This document shows, in pieces, positions 12,539 through 25,194 of a stretch of 64,000 nt of DNA. How positions within the stretch are numbered: position 1 is the first letter of the stretch; each line of letters opens with the position of its first letter. The notes beneath the pieces were generated by a model. That model made no database searches and had not been told where the DNA came from. It was given only the letters and a program-made list of their open reading frames with translations. Source of the DNA: Monilinia fructicola (lineage: Eukaryota > Ascomycota > Leotiomycetes > Helotiales > Sclerotiniaceae); contig VICG01000003.1 of the NCBI GenBank assembly GCA_008692225.1, positions 1,605,501 through 1,669,500 of the forward strand, read 5' to 3'. A program made the translations under genes and the position numbers.

Positions 12539-13320
12539 TAACTAATAACAACAACGCAAGCACATCGATCACCTCCTCGTAACCTCCTCGTAACCCTCCC
12601 TACCTTCCCTATCTTCCCGATCATACCAGACCTAACAAGACCCAATCTAATCCAATCCAATCCAATCTAATCCAATCCAATCCCCCTCTCGCAGAAGATG
12701 AAAGGAAAGAATGGATGGATCCCCATCCATCCATCCATCCATCCATCCATCCATCCATCCAACACTTACGCACCCACCAAGCATCGTGCACCAGACACCA
12801 GACACCAGGCATCGCGCATCGCGCATCGCGCACCTCACCTGGGCAAGCTATAGTTAAGAATCTCCAGCTGGTTCAGATGGGATGGGATGGGATGGGATGG
12901 GATGAGATGGGATGGGATGGGATGGGAAGATAAGATGAGGGTTTAAATATATATTGGGGAGGAGAATTCAAGGGGTTGGGGGGAAGGGGGGGGGGGGGGG
13001 TAACTTGTCACATGGTTAACATAACATGATACAACATGATATAACATAACAGAAGCAAGCATAACTATCTATTATCTATAAGCTCTCCCCTTTACTACTG
13101 CTCTCAGACTTTGATGTTTTCCACACACACACTCACTCACACTCACACTCACACCGCATCACCAAGTCACTCCAATCCGCTCCATTCAGACCCCTAATTC
13201 ATCAAAATCATATTCATAACATCCATTCATTCTATAATATCATCCATAGCTTCGCATTTGTATCGGAACGTCGTGCCTATTCTATTTATTTCCACCCCGC
13301 TCCATTTATCAACTTGAATT
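11352..13320. other. Convergent spacer UPF2 / HSP88, microsatellite-dense
   Basis: No gene is seen. From about 12350 to 13000 at least seven different simple repeats follow one another (listed together as a repeat entry). The part before 12000 is unique sequence with only short, implausible frames. Confidence 0.6.
12351..13000. repeat. Cluster of distinct microsatellites
   Basis: In order: (CCACAA)n 12351-12388; (AAGC)n 12447-12539 with one interruption; TCCAA-type units 12646-12682; (ATCC)n 12722-12761; CACCAGA and GCATCGC short tandems 12780-12835; (GGGAT)n 12877-12929; poly-G 12986-13000. Large apparent reading frames of Ala-Cys-Leu or Asp-Gly-Trp repeats here are products of the satellites. 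Confidence 0.9.
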
Positions 13321-15829
13321 TTACTTCTCCTCAACCTCAGGCTCAACCTTCTCGGCATCCGTCATAACTTCATCGCCATTACCTCCATTTTTCAGCAGCC
13401 TCCATGGCCATCGCAGCTTGCTTAGCAGCCTCGGCCATCTCTCTCTTTCTCTGCAACTCAGCCTCTTCTTGTTTCCTAATCTCTTCGCGCTCAGCTTCGA
13501 CTTTGTCAAAGTAGCGTTGGGCAATTGGACCTGCTACCATACGGATCTCATCCATCTTGGCAACGTAGACGGCCTTGGTAGTGTCTTCACCTTCATCATA
13601 GAGCCAGTCCTACCTTGAGGTCAGTATGAAAAATCTCAAGGGTGGAGTAACGGGGGGAAAGACTAACCTCGCTAGCCTCAAGCTTAGCCTTCAGCTTCTC
13701 CTTCTCCTCATCACTTGCAAAAATCGGCATATTGGTCATCGATCTTATTTCTCATCTCGTAGATATAAGTCTCGAGCTCGTTCTTCTTCTCCTCGGTATC
13801 GGCGACCAACTTGTCTTCCATGTTCATGGTGTTTTCTTGTTCGGCAGCAGCGGCGATGGCGGCGGTATCAAGGGAGGCGGTACCGGAAACGATTGGAAGA
13901 TCACCCTTGCGAACTTGCTTCTTAACCTTTCTAGTCTTTGGTTTATCATCGGTATCCATAGCCTTGGTGTTGTGTGTGTTAGTTTATCGTGTCCCTCTAA
14001 ACGGGGACGTTTTGCAACAGGTTCGTCTTCCGGTTGAACAACAGCAGGAATCTGGGTACTCACATCATCCTTCTCACCATCCTTCTCGGGGATTGGCTCC
14101 TCCACTTCCATATCCTCAACATAGTATCCTTGCTCGACGTTCAAGATACCATGTAAATTGAGACGGGCCTTTCAATTTACAGATCATGAAATCATCCTTG
14201 GAATCTGCCTTGACGTTCTTGACGGTAAATCTTCCAATCCATGGGTTCATGGTACCTGGGAGTAATTCGGGCTTAGCGTATTTAGCCTCGAGGTTAAATG
14301 GCTCCTTGCGGTAGATAGAACGTAAGGATCTTGGTCGAAGGCATAATTCCACCCCTGTTGAAAACAGTAAGACTAGTATCCTCATCTGGAATATCTGGAG
14401 ATTTCTCCCATGTGAATTCGATTGGGTAGTTGACGATATCGTGAATGGCAAAGTCACGGACGCGGAACACTGGGGAGAGAATGGCGCAGCTGAAAGCACA
14501 TCCTCGGGCAATAGCCTCGTCTTGGTTGAGAGTGAAGGAGAGGTTCTTGCCAAAGAACTTTTGGATGCGCTCCTTGAGGGCTGGGACCCGCGTACAGCCA
14601 CCAACAAGCTCGATAATGTCGATATCCTCAACCTTCAATCCAGCATCGGCCAAGGCTTGCTCGAGAGGAACGTGGGCTCGGGCCAGAAGTGGCTCGACCA
14701 GCTCCTCAAGCTCCTCACGCTTCAACATGGCGCTAACGTCAATGTCGTTCATCAGCGATTCGATACTGATCGGGGCCATGGCGTTGGCGGACAAGATCTT
14801 CTTCAACTTCTCGGCAGCAGCCGCGACACGAACCATAGCCTTGGGGTTGCTCTTGATATCAATCTTGTACTTCTCCTTGAACTCTGCCGCGAAGTGCTCG
14901 ACCAAAGCCTTGTCGAAGTCTCGTCCACCGAAATGTCGGTCGTAGGCGGTTGACTTGACGGTGAGCTCACCCTTTCTGAATTCCACAATGGATGCAGTGT
15001 AGTTGCTGTGACCGATATCGATGAAAGCGACACGACGGGGCTTCTCCTCGGGACCTGGGAGATCCAACTTGGTGATGCCGTAGCCTAATGCAGCCGCCGT
15101 GGTATCATTCATCAAGCGGAGAAGCTTGAGACCGGCAATCTCCGCCGCATCCATCAAACTTCTTCGTTGCACATCAGTGAACCAAGCTGGCACGCTCATG
15201 ACCATATCCGAAACTGGGAGCTTCAACTCTACGGAAGCAGTCTGCTTGATCTTGCTCAGGTACATGGCCACGAGTTGGGTAGCCGTGTACTTCTCCTTCT
15301 TGCCCAAATACGTGACCTCGGCACCCACTTGGCCATTGAGGTCAATGAGAGGAGCCGAGACATAGTCCTGTTCTAAAGCGACGTCTGGGTCCTTCAACGA
15401 TCTGCCTGCTAATCTCTTGAGCGATCCAACGGTGTTCTTCAGGTTGGAGATCTCTTGCGTCTTCGCTGGTTCGCCGAGGTATCTGGCTTTGGGTCCGAAT
15501 CCTACCAGGGAACTAGAAAGAGAATGCGTTAGACAAGTCGCAGAGGGTGCAGGAGGAAGGTAACTTACGGCGTGGCACGATTGGACACTTCGTTTGTGAT
15601 CTGCGCCAAAAGAGATGGTTAGTATCAACACCCCACCAAAGGAAAAAAATTACAACCCAAGAGAATTCAAACACATACGACATCGACACCACGGTTTCTT
15701 GCGACCGCGATGACTGTGTTAAGAGTCCCGAAGTCTACACCGACAACTAGACAAGAATACGAGTTAGTATAGGAAGTTCTCTCATTAATGAAGGTCAAGG
15801 GTGACGGGACACAAAAACTCACCAGACAT
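13321..15829 (-). CDS. hsp88: Hsp88 / Sse1-type Hsp110 chaperone
   Basis: Hsp110 proteins are nucleotide-exchange factors for cytosolic Hsp70. The ATG at 15829 opens a 7-nt coding exon (Met-Ser plus one base). Introns: 15822-15747, 15678-15601, 15568-15513, 14063-13963 and 13667-13610. The N-terminal ATPase domain shows VGVDFGTLNT, GFGPKARYLGEPAKTQE, LRLMNDTTAAALGYG and FIDIGHSNYTAS. The beta domain (IVNYPIEFTWEKSPD) and the Glu-rich helical C-terminus follow, with EDWLY. Frame breaks: a 4-bp duplication 14312-14319, TTT 14170-14172, A5 13719-13723 and T5 13388-13392. The Sse1 family is normally important for growth, so a true null is unlikely. Confidence 0.92.
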
Positions 15830-16334
15830 ATTGTTTTCTTGTTGTTGTCTTTGCGCTTAAAAAGTCAAATGGGCGAGATGTCAGTGGGAAGAGAGAGAAG
15901 AACCTTGGAAGGGATTTCTACAATGTGGGAATCCTTTTTGGAAAAATCTAAAAAGCGAAAGGGACAAGGTAAGGGTAACAAGAAGACGATGATGAAGAAG
16001 AAAAACTTTTAATATCGAAGGGACTTTTGATTTTGTGTTGATAAATCAAAGGGTCAAAGGTTGTTTTGTTTTGTTTTGTTTTGTTGTGTATTGTATTATC
16101 ACAAGTACTAGGTAGGCCGGGCATAGAAATAATCAGAGCTAATAAATAAGGTAGTAAGGTATCAAGTAACTAATAAGCACACTACTCACTCAATTTTTCT
16201 CAAATTTTCAGTCTAACAATAATAATTATCATGATAATCTGATGAAGGCGCGGGAGAGGGAAGAAGGCGCGGTCCCGTTAAACTATCAAGGCACTTTTCC
16301 CCCTCCCGCCTTAACGAAAGATTTGGAAAGGAAA

Positions 16335-16342
16335 GAAACTTC
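16335..16342. promoter_or_regulatory. Possible heat-shock element half (GAAnnTTC)
   Basis: GAAACTTC lies about 506 bp upstream of the HSP88 start, followed by a further TTC nine bases on. Heat-shock factor usually needs three or more alternating nGAAn units, so this is a weak match. Confidence 0.2.
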
Positions 16343-16432
16343 TCGATCTTTCTCGGTCATTCACTTTGCATCCATTATATTGGATATATATAACAGCCCT
16401 ATCGAATGATTTAAGTAAAGAGGTAAGTACTA

Positions 16433-16760
16433 GGTAATTATAGCTTTATAATTAAATACTATGTAATAATGTAATATATATTATATATAGATATACCTCT
16501 TTTTCTTTATCTCTCTCTTTCTCTCTTTCTTTTTTCTTCTCTTTTTCTCTCTTCTTCTCTCTCTTCTTCTCTTTCTTATTAATATTTCCTCTAATACTTC
16601 CTTTCTAATTCTAAAGGTTTATTTTTTATAGCAAAATAAGTAATTATAGCTTTATAATTAGATATTATATATATACACCTTTATCTCTCTTTCTCTCTCT
16701 CTCTTTATCTTTCTTCTTCTCTCATTCTCTTTTTCCTTCTCTATAATCTTTCTTTCTATT
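16433..16760. repeat. Imperfect tandem duplication with CT-rich tails
   Basis: GTAATTATAGCTTTATAATTA begins near 16434 and recurs near 16640. Each copy is followed by a TA-rich stretch and then a long TCTCTTTCT tract, giving a period of about 207 bp. This indicates duplication of one ancestral segment. Confidence 0.65.
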
Positions 16761-18440
16761 TCTAAAATCCTCTCTTTCTCTCTTCTTCTCTAATCTATAT
16801 AATCTACACAATTTACCTAATCTATAATCTATATAATCTACCTACCTAGGTAATTTATATAATCTACCTAATCTACCTAATCTATAATCTATAATCTATC
16901 CATGGATACCTAAGTAATTTACACAATCTACCTCCAGCTTTCTTCAACAATCGATCAATAACCCACCTAATAATTAATCATATTATATCATATTATATCA
17001 TATCATATCACATCATATAATATAATATTCCCAATAATATTCCCATCAACATTCATTCACATTCCCATACACATCCAATTCCCATCAACATCCATCCATC
17101 CATCCATCCATCCCAACCACATCCATAAAACCCAAGCATTCTCCCACCTTCTACTCCCTTCGTCTCACCCCTCCTCCTCCTCCTCCTCCTCCTCCTCCTC
17201 ACGTAAAACAATTGATAAAGCTACAATAAAGCTCAAGAACGACAAAAGTATCATCCATCTATTCATATACAAGGTATGTACTACGTACCCAAGTATATAC
17301 TAACCTGTACAAGTTGTATTCCCTAGCATTAATGATTCAGTACACTACAATACCGTAGAGTGAGAAGCTAGCCAACTACCCAACTACCCAACTACCCAAG
17401 TAGATAGCTGGAGACTAGATAGCCACTCACTCTAATAACTACAGAGTAGGTATCTTACTAATAATAAGAGCACTGAGAGTACCTAGCCTAGATAGTAACC
17501 ACACTCTACTACCCGTGGACTTTACTATTAGTACTTGTACAGTACAGTAATAATAAAATCTAGCCACTCCAGCCACTCCAGCCACTGCCGCCACTCCCTC
17601 CACTTCACCCGCTCCAGCCACTTTGTTGGGGCAAGGTTGAACGAAAAGTGACGTCTGTTTGGTGGGGTAAATTTAAGTGATGCGCTGAAAATTGTTGTTG
17701 TGTTGGCAAAAGGTTGGTCCAAAGGGCCAACAGGGCCAACACCAATTTTCGCCCTGTTATTCTTACCTACCATGTTATCATGTCAGTCTCTACAGTACTC
17801 CATACTGGTATGAAAGATAGGTACCGTAATGTCATTTTGATTGGGTCCGGACCCTTACCGTATTGGCATGAATAAACATATTCATACATGTGGCTAGCTA
17901 AGATGTCACATTCAACCCCGTTTCAATTGTCTTTCTTCCAAGGCTATCACGAAGATCTTTTCCAGGTCAAGAGTGACATCCCAGGCAAGCCCTCAAATTC
18001 AATATTCGACTTGAAGGTATCAAAAAAAAAAAGAAAGAAAAAAAAAAAGTCAGCCAAATCGATTCTGCTTCTGTTCGTCTCATGGTACTGTATGTAGCTT
18101 GCCCGCTTCCCTTCAACATTAATTACAACTCCTGCCAAAAGTCATTTTACTCCGGCTTCTATGATGCAAAATTTCCCCATATGTCCTTCTATGGTATGGT
18201 GTTTGTACGCCGCGCTATGCCCGTTCCAAGATGGTGTTCGTAAAAAAAGATCAAAATGCAAGATGCCATATGCCATATGCAAATGCCATATGATGTGAAC
18301 ACCCTTCGTAACGCCCAGAATTCCCACTTCCTCATGCTTATTTCATACAGTAGCAATCCTGAGCCCATGAATGTCGTCCTTCGACCACTCCACTATCTCC
18401 CTTTCTTCCCATCTATAATATTAATCATCAGAAACTATTC

Positions 18441-20969
18441 TCAATGTTTTGGTTTCGGTTCCGGCGACGAGCTGTGTGACCGTTGATCTTTATCCGAACG
18501 CTGATCTTCTAGCTCAATTGATTCATCTCTCGAGTCGGATTGTATCAAAGTCATACGGCCCAAGGGACTTCGTCCGTTCCTCTGCGAAGATGCTTGAGGG
18601 ACTGCTAGAGAGTTGGATGTAGTTCCTTCCAAGGATGCTAAAGATTCGACGGAATCATGAAATCCACCCTTGGGTTCTGGGCCATCGGGTATTTCATAGA
18701 CATATCCCTAAGTATACAGTTAGTACTGACCAATTTTCATGTAGCATTCATGACCCACCTGATTATAGTACGCCCCAGCTGGTGCCTTTTGGTTGGCTTG
18801 GGCAATCTCATACTTCTTCCTGTCCTCTTCTCCCATGATACTTTCCACTCGTCTTGGCATATACACTGAATTGGTACCAGTGAACCCAGAAACATAACTA
18901 TCAAATGAGTCTCGGGATTCCATAGGGTTTCGCCCTGATGGTAGAACACGGCCGGCGGCAACGCTGTTGAGGGAGTCATTGACCTGCTGATACCATCCAC
19001 CTGGGAGTCGTTCTGCAGCCGCGAAACGACCTTCGAGACGGTCTGGAGGCAATAATGGAAGGGTTGGACGGCGGACAATTTGGTTGTTTCGTGCTTCGGC
19101 AGCAGGTTTTGAATGTTTCGGGAATAACGTTCAGATCGTCGCCTGCCTCCTCAGCAGCCTCGATAACTTGCTGTGGAGTTTTGGTTGAATCGGCAGCTCC
19201 GGCGTCTGCTCGGGGCCCACCCCACGTTCGTTGCCCACAAGTGAAGATACCGTAGACCATGTAATACCAATTGAAGAAAGGATTGATGATGAACATCAAT
19301 GGGTAGAGCCAGATCTTGAAACGTCTGAGCTTAGCACCGAAGTAAATCATCATCAACCAGTTGAGGCCGAGTGAAATGCCAATAAAACCAACTGGAAGAT
19401 CCTGAACCTTCTTTGTGGTTGTAATAATCGACAGTACCATGATGAAGAAGAGTAAAGCTGTTGTTCGGATCGTATTTTGCATAAATCGAACGACTGCCAA
19501 GATTGGGTATCTCTTCCAAATTCTGATGTCAGTCAACATACAAACCTCATTGGTGATGAATCCCAAAAACCAACGACGACGCTGCTTGATCAAAGATCTG
19601 TAGGTTTGCACAGCTTCCGTCTTGCAAAATGCAGAGGTACACATTTGAATCTGATATCTCTTCTTTGCACCAATCATGAAAAGATGGGTCAGCCATCTAT
19701 CCTCGCCTAGATGGCATTTGCCATAGTCAAAAAGATCATCGCATTGTTCAGCCTTGTCCGCAAAGTAATATTTGGCCATGCGTCGGAAAGCCGAAAATCG
19801 CAACATCGTTAAAGCTCCTGGGAGACACGTGACGGAACCACAACCCGACTCAACCGTTCGTTCAAAAAGTTGACCGTGGATGTATTCCATATCTTGGAGT
19901 AGAGTAATGAGACTATGTTTCTTCGTGGTTGAAGTAATGACACCTGTCATTGCCAGCATATCTCTAGTGTTCCCGGGACTCAGCTCCATATCGTACATAA
20001 AATTCTGGAGACACACTCGATCCAGGATACAGTCGGAGTCGATGAAAAGGATGAAGAGATTGTCATTGCGCTTCAAGTATTCGGTGTAAACCTTGTCGAT
20101 CAACTTGAATGTGGCCTTTTGGCAATGTCGCTTTCCGCCGTGAGGAAATCGAGAAACTGTGATGCGAGCAGTTCGGTAGGTCACATCGATACTCTTTGGA
20201 TACGAGTCAAGCGATAGGGGAACTCCTAGTGCCTCGATAGTTTTGAGATATAACTCATCCTCTTGGTCACCATCAAAGGAGAGAAATACGTGGATACAGG
20301 AGGGTGGGTAATCACAATCCACAATGGAATCGATAGCTGTCACCAAAATATCTGGTTCTTCCTTATAACATGGCATAACTATCACCACCTTTGGTGCCGA
20401 GTGCTCATCCAACACTTGCTTTATGCGTTTTGTCCGTCCCAGGGAGTGCGTCACGATTTGATATACGCAAAAAAAGCCATGGAATCGTTAAAAGAGCCGC
20501 GAACGACCAAAATCCAAACCATTGAAGGATAGTGACCATCTGCTGAGGGAAGTATTGAGTGACGCCCGGTGGTAGAGGAAGTGTCACAACCATAATAGGA
20601 AGGTAAATAGCTCTGTGGGGTTGTGATCAGTCAAGCCCGTATGTGTATTTTTTTCGGATGGGCTCCATACCTCAAGAGAAAGAAGATAATCGCAACTATA
20701 ACTGCCAAAACTCGGACAGACCAGTGCTCAGCCTTCTGAAAGACCTTGAATAGACAATACATAAACGCTGCCAGCCAAAGAAAACCACTCTAGAAATGCG
20801 GCAAGCATGACTGAGCCGACTATGGAGGTATAGACAATCTGAAACCAAATTTGTTAGCGACATACTTCCCCACAAAGCCATCGCGGAGAAAAGTTGAGAC
20901 AGGAATTTGAATAGGAAACAAACGACGTACGTCTCTTACTGGCCATGGTGAAGTATCGTATTGAGTCAT
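18441..20969 (-). CDS. Chitin synthase, probably class VI (division III)
   Basis: An integral plasma-membrane glycosyltransferase polymerising GlcNAc from UDP-GlcNAc into wall chitin. The chosen ATG at 20969 gives MTQYDTSPWPVRDVRRLFP. Further upstream frame is possible. N-terminal membrane segments precede the GT2 domain: VVIVMPCYKEEPD, LSFDGDQED, a LFIDSDC metal-binding motif, LGEDRWLTH and the signature QRRRW. Membrane helices (LLFFIMVLSII..., WLYPLMFIINPFFNWYYMVYG) follow, then a Ser/Pro-rich tail. Introns: 20670-20613 and 18758-18708. Frame breaks: near 20840, near 20755, A7 20469-20475 and TTTT 19107-19110. Length is about 805 residues with no myosin-like or cytochrome b5 domain, which is why class VI is preferred over classes IV, V and VII; class assignment is from memory of family architecture. 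Confidence 0.85.
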
Positions 20970-22591
20970 TTTTAACCACGAACAACGGCTTTGATGTGAT
21001 AAGACTTCCGGAGGAAGTTGTAATAAGGATCTCGGCCGATTATAAAATCGCCGTCTGCAATATCTCAAAGCTGGGAACGGGAAACCATGCGCAAGGTCCC
21101 GAAAAGTATCCGTTTGGGAATGGGTGACTGCAGAGCAAATGCGTCAGAATGTGTCCGTAAAGAAATATGGGATGAGTCTCACGTACAAACCAATCACTTC
21201 TCTCTTTGATCAGTAAAATATGAGTAATGTTATCTCTTCCTGTAACACAATTGTCGAGTTCCTGTTTGATAAGGCAAGATTCGAGAATAATTATGTTGAG
21301 CAACGCTCCGCCTAGTCGGTTGAGGAATTCCAGACACAAGATGATGTGTGAAAGAGAAATCAAAAATCGTATTTACTCAGGACAGCCAGTTTGAGGCTGA
21401 GATTATTTCTGTATGATTTTGTGAGGTATCGCGGAAAGAAAAAAGAAATGCGGGTTATCGTGGTTTGCTGCAAGTTCAACTGTCACGACAGTAAATAGAT
21501 TAAATATCTGCAGTATAATGTCTTGGTATCGATTTAATATTTGGTTGAACGAGCGGATACCCGTTAGATGGCGAAATAGGTCTCCAGGGCTCTCTAAGGA
21601 GAAGAAGGGTTGAAGTTTAAGTTTCACCAGATGATTGAGAAATTATAGGATTGAATTTGAAGCCGTCGAGGAAAGAAAGGAAAGAAAGGAAAGGAAGGAA
21701 AGGAGATGAGAGGAAAGATTCTATCTTCCAAGTTTGTCGTCAAGTAAAAATCAATAGGTAGGTAGCGAGAGAGAATGATAATGTAGTGGGAAACGAACGG
21801 ATGGATGGATAGATCGATCGCCCTATAGGTGGGTGGTTGGATAGGATGAGGAAGTTGACTTCGACTGGTGACCACGACCGTGACTGTCAAAGAAGAATCT
21901 TTACTTTCGAAAGGAAGATGAGGTCGAAGTAAATGAAATTGAGAAAGGTCTTCAAATGGTCCACGAAGGCAAATGTCAAAGGAAGGAAGGAAGGAGAACA
22001 CAAAAAGGAAGTTGGAAGTATTCACCCCTGCGTAACTTGGGGGTGGTAGCCTTTTTCTTATACCTCCTACCTGGTGCACCTACTTGCAAGCTACCTAGTC
22101 CTTCCAGGTTACTTGCAACTTATTACTTACCTAGGTATTACTTATTACTTACTACTTGACCACTTTACCACTTCTTACTCCCTCTGACTGCTCCTACCAG
22201 GCAAGTCTTACTTCAAAGATATGCATACCCAGGTAGTTTACCGTTTCTCCAGAAAGGCGTCCGTGGGGGGGAGGGGGCTGCAGAGGATACACCAAGGGCT
22301 AACTAGAGCAAATTAGGAAAGAAGCTGAGATCCATGGATGAATCAGATGCAACAGTTGGTTTCTTGGTTTTTCGATTAAAATTTCACCATATCAAAATTG
22401 ATGGATGGATGGATGGATGGTGGTGGTGGTGGTGGTGGTGAGTGGTAAGTAGTAAGTAGTGGTAGTAGTAGTTAGTGGTAGTGGGGTTGATATTGAGGTT
22501 GATATTGAGGTTGATATACGAGTCAAATCGATACCTTTCCTGGTAAAGTTAATTCGAAATAAGGTTAATAATAATCTAATCATACTGTAGT

Positions 22592-22691
22592 AAAATAAAT
22601 AAATAGATAAATAAATAGATAAATAGATAGATAAATAAATAGATAAATAGATAAATAAATAGATTAATAAATAGATAAATAGATAGATAGA

Positions 22692-22722
<31 letters not shown>

Positions 22723-22764
22723 ATAGATAAATAGATAGATAAATAAATAAATAAATAAATAAAC
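22592..22764. repeat. Tetranucleotide satellite of AAAT/AGAT units
   Basis: About 170 bp of mixed AAAT and AGAT units with no other sequence. It is preceded at 22397-22440 by GGAT and GGT runs. It is 1.6 kb upstream of the chitin synthase start. Confidence 0.9.
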
Positions 22765-23915
22765 AAAAGGTCCACGGGTCCACGGGTATGCATGGATGGA
22801 ATGGATGAAAATTGATTAATCTACTGTAATAAATCTCAAAGCGCTTTGACTGATCGTGGGGTGGCACAAGTTTTCCCATTATAGTAATTAGATACTGTAC
22901 TGTGTGAACCTTCTTTTTTTGGCTTTCCAAGGTTCCTTCCTCTTTGTTCCTTCCTTCCCTTCTTCTCTTCTCCACCGCTTTCCTTCTTCCCGCTGGTATT
23001 CTTGATTAATAAAAGAATACTGTACTTACCTAGGTAGGTATGAGGAAGAAGAGGTCCAAATGTCTGGGCAATACCAGTCAGGACTCGGGACTCATGACCC
23101 GCTCCCACTGTACTGTATACTCCGTATCCCTCCCGTGTTTCAAGCATTCTCATTGGTTGACATGGAAAAAGTCAAATGAATGATGAATGATGAATGATGA
23201 ATGACGGATGATGGACTATGACAGATGGAAGCTGGCGGCTGCACACTGGATGCTGGATGATCAAATGCATCCATGTTCCAGATATTTTCAATACAATACT
23301 GTACTGTCTGTAGTAGTGATGTCCCATCCATGGATATTCCAGTAAGCGACGTGCTCTTATGCTCGCTCTTCTAGTAGAAAGGTCGAGTACCTAATAATAG
23401 GAAGCTACATACACCATTCAAGTACAGTAGTAAGAGTTCAAAAGAATACTAATAGTACTTGCTGTAAATAATCTACTCCGTGCTGTACGGAGTACTAACC
23501 TCGTAGCATCTAGTATCCTTGTCCCTCCGGATCTTCTTTTTTTCCCCCTTGTCTGCTTGGATCCCGCGCTGTACAATGTGTAAGGATCTAAGGGTGTAAG
23601 GGTATCGAATGGTCAGTTTCATCTTAGACCTACAATAATTAAAGAGGGACTACACCTTTACCACAGCTTTTCAAGGGTTTGCAGTAAACGACTTTGTATA
23701 AAGCGCTTAACACTGCGGTTACAAGAAACACAACATCCAATACTTTAAGAGTCCTGTCTGACACTTTCTCATTCTTCTACTTAAGTAGCTACATCTTACA
23801 TTGTTAGCTTAAGAAATCCCATTCTTTCCCAGTTGTCTATACTTATTCATTCGTTCATTCGTTCATGTCTTTTTCCATAACGATGAATTGGTCGGTTAGG
23901 TAGGGTTAACCATCT

Positions 23916-23969
23916 CCTAACGACCTACTAACGACCTACTAACGACCCTACTAACGATCTACTAACTAC
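23916..23969. repeat. Short array of CTAACGACCTA-like units
   Basis: Four or five 10-12 bp units (CTAACGACCTA with CCTA and ATCTA variants) lie in tandem, ending in a TACTCCGTA word at 23967-23975. Confidence 0.7.
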
Positions 23970-25194
23970 TCCGTACCTCCTAACCTTAGATACCCAGTAG
24001 GCAATTGATCATCAAATTCTGAAACTCCCACCTAAATCACGTTTCCACGTTTTGCCATCAAAGAGCGACTAACTAGAGAACTAATTAGTTAGCACGGTTA
24101 GTACTCTACGATTGTTTACTTGAATCCAGATGCGTAAGGTTCAAAGTATTCCGCTTTTGCGATTAACTGGATTCTATCGTAGCTCACCGGTTCAAGTCCT
24201 TTCCTCTTCATCCAACTAGAACTAATATCTAGGGGCGGTTGGACCCTGACTATCTCCTCTCAACGAGTCAACATGCGATGAAAGGTAGGGAAGGTTACGG
24301 CGGTACGACAATACGTACATGGTGCATAAGTACCTACTCGTAACAAGATAGGAAAACAAGAAAACTATCCGAAATGGAATAATGGGAATGCAGAGCACAT
24401 GCAGAGTACACACACCTTGCACGTTCACGTTGATTCGATCTAGACTTATCCTTTGCCGTATCCTGGCATCATACACTCCTCTCAAAATTCACGTACATTT
24501 TGTGGAGAGCTTTCAATCATCAGTTATAACATATCTTTTTTTCGCCAAGATGCATACACGAACTGCCTGCCATTGACAGTTTACGATGATCCATCAAGGA
24601 GAGGTGTATGAGCATGTTTCTCTTCTCTTTCGTCCTACAAGGATGACGAGTCGTATAAGTAAGTTATGTTAGCTACTGGTTACATTTCCCTCTTCCTGGT
24701 ATCATCAGTGTAGCCATCGACGATAAGAAACGGTTGCGCCAATACATGGTGTCCCGAGTCCTGACCTTCATCCACCGGAAATCTCAGCCGTCTGGGCATT
24801 TAATATCAAGCCGTAAGGAATCTAAGGATCCCACCATCGTCAAATGAAGGGTAGTGTTTGAAAAGCCTCCATCGACGCCACAAGGAGTACCTTGCGAAGC
24901 CTCTCAGATCTTTAAAACATCTTCGTTGGCACTGACTGTCCTCAGACCTTTTGAAATCAAAACATCAGCAAACTTTTTCTCTGCCTCGGGAAATCATGTG
25001 TATGTCGGTCATAAGGCAAGGAAAGGCAAGGCAAGGAAAGGCATACGGTACAGGTATTGTTCACTTATTTATCCTGAGCCTTGATTTCAAATACCACTCA
25101 AGGCAATGGATCATGATTGGCCACGTCAAGTCATTTCGATTGTCCCCTTTGGTACAACGAGAGAAAACGGAGGCTTTTTAAATAAATCCTTCAG

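Larger units (their letters stand above)
15830..18440. other. Spacer upstream of HSP88 and downstream of the chitin synthase gene
   Basis: About 2.6 kb with no supportable gene. It contains a GTTTT microsatellite near 16060-16085, a long CT-rich tract 16495-16800 within a duplicated block, ATCC and TCC repeats at 17092-17200, and AT-rich sequence. A GAAnnTTC pair at 16335-16342, 0.5 kb upstream of HSP88, resembles a minimal heat-shock element but is short. Confidence 0.55.

Noticed and set aside
12447..12539. CRISPR-like regular array
   Set aside because: A simple (AAGC) microsatellite with no spacers; the genome is eukaryotic.
14441..14953. 170-codon plus-strand frame
   Set aside because: It is antisense to the conserved ATPase domain of HSP88; an artefact of codon bias.
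22392..22793. Long Tyr-Leu-Phe-Ile-repeat frame
   Set aside because: A pure translation of the AAAT/AGAT satellite.
24150..24215. tRNA-like T-arm word (GGTTCAAGTCC)
   Set aside because: The flanking bases do not pair as a T stem, and no matching D arm, anticodon arm or acceptor stem can be drawn.
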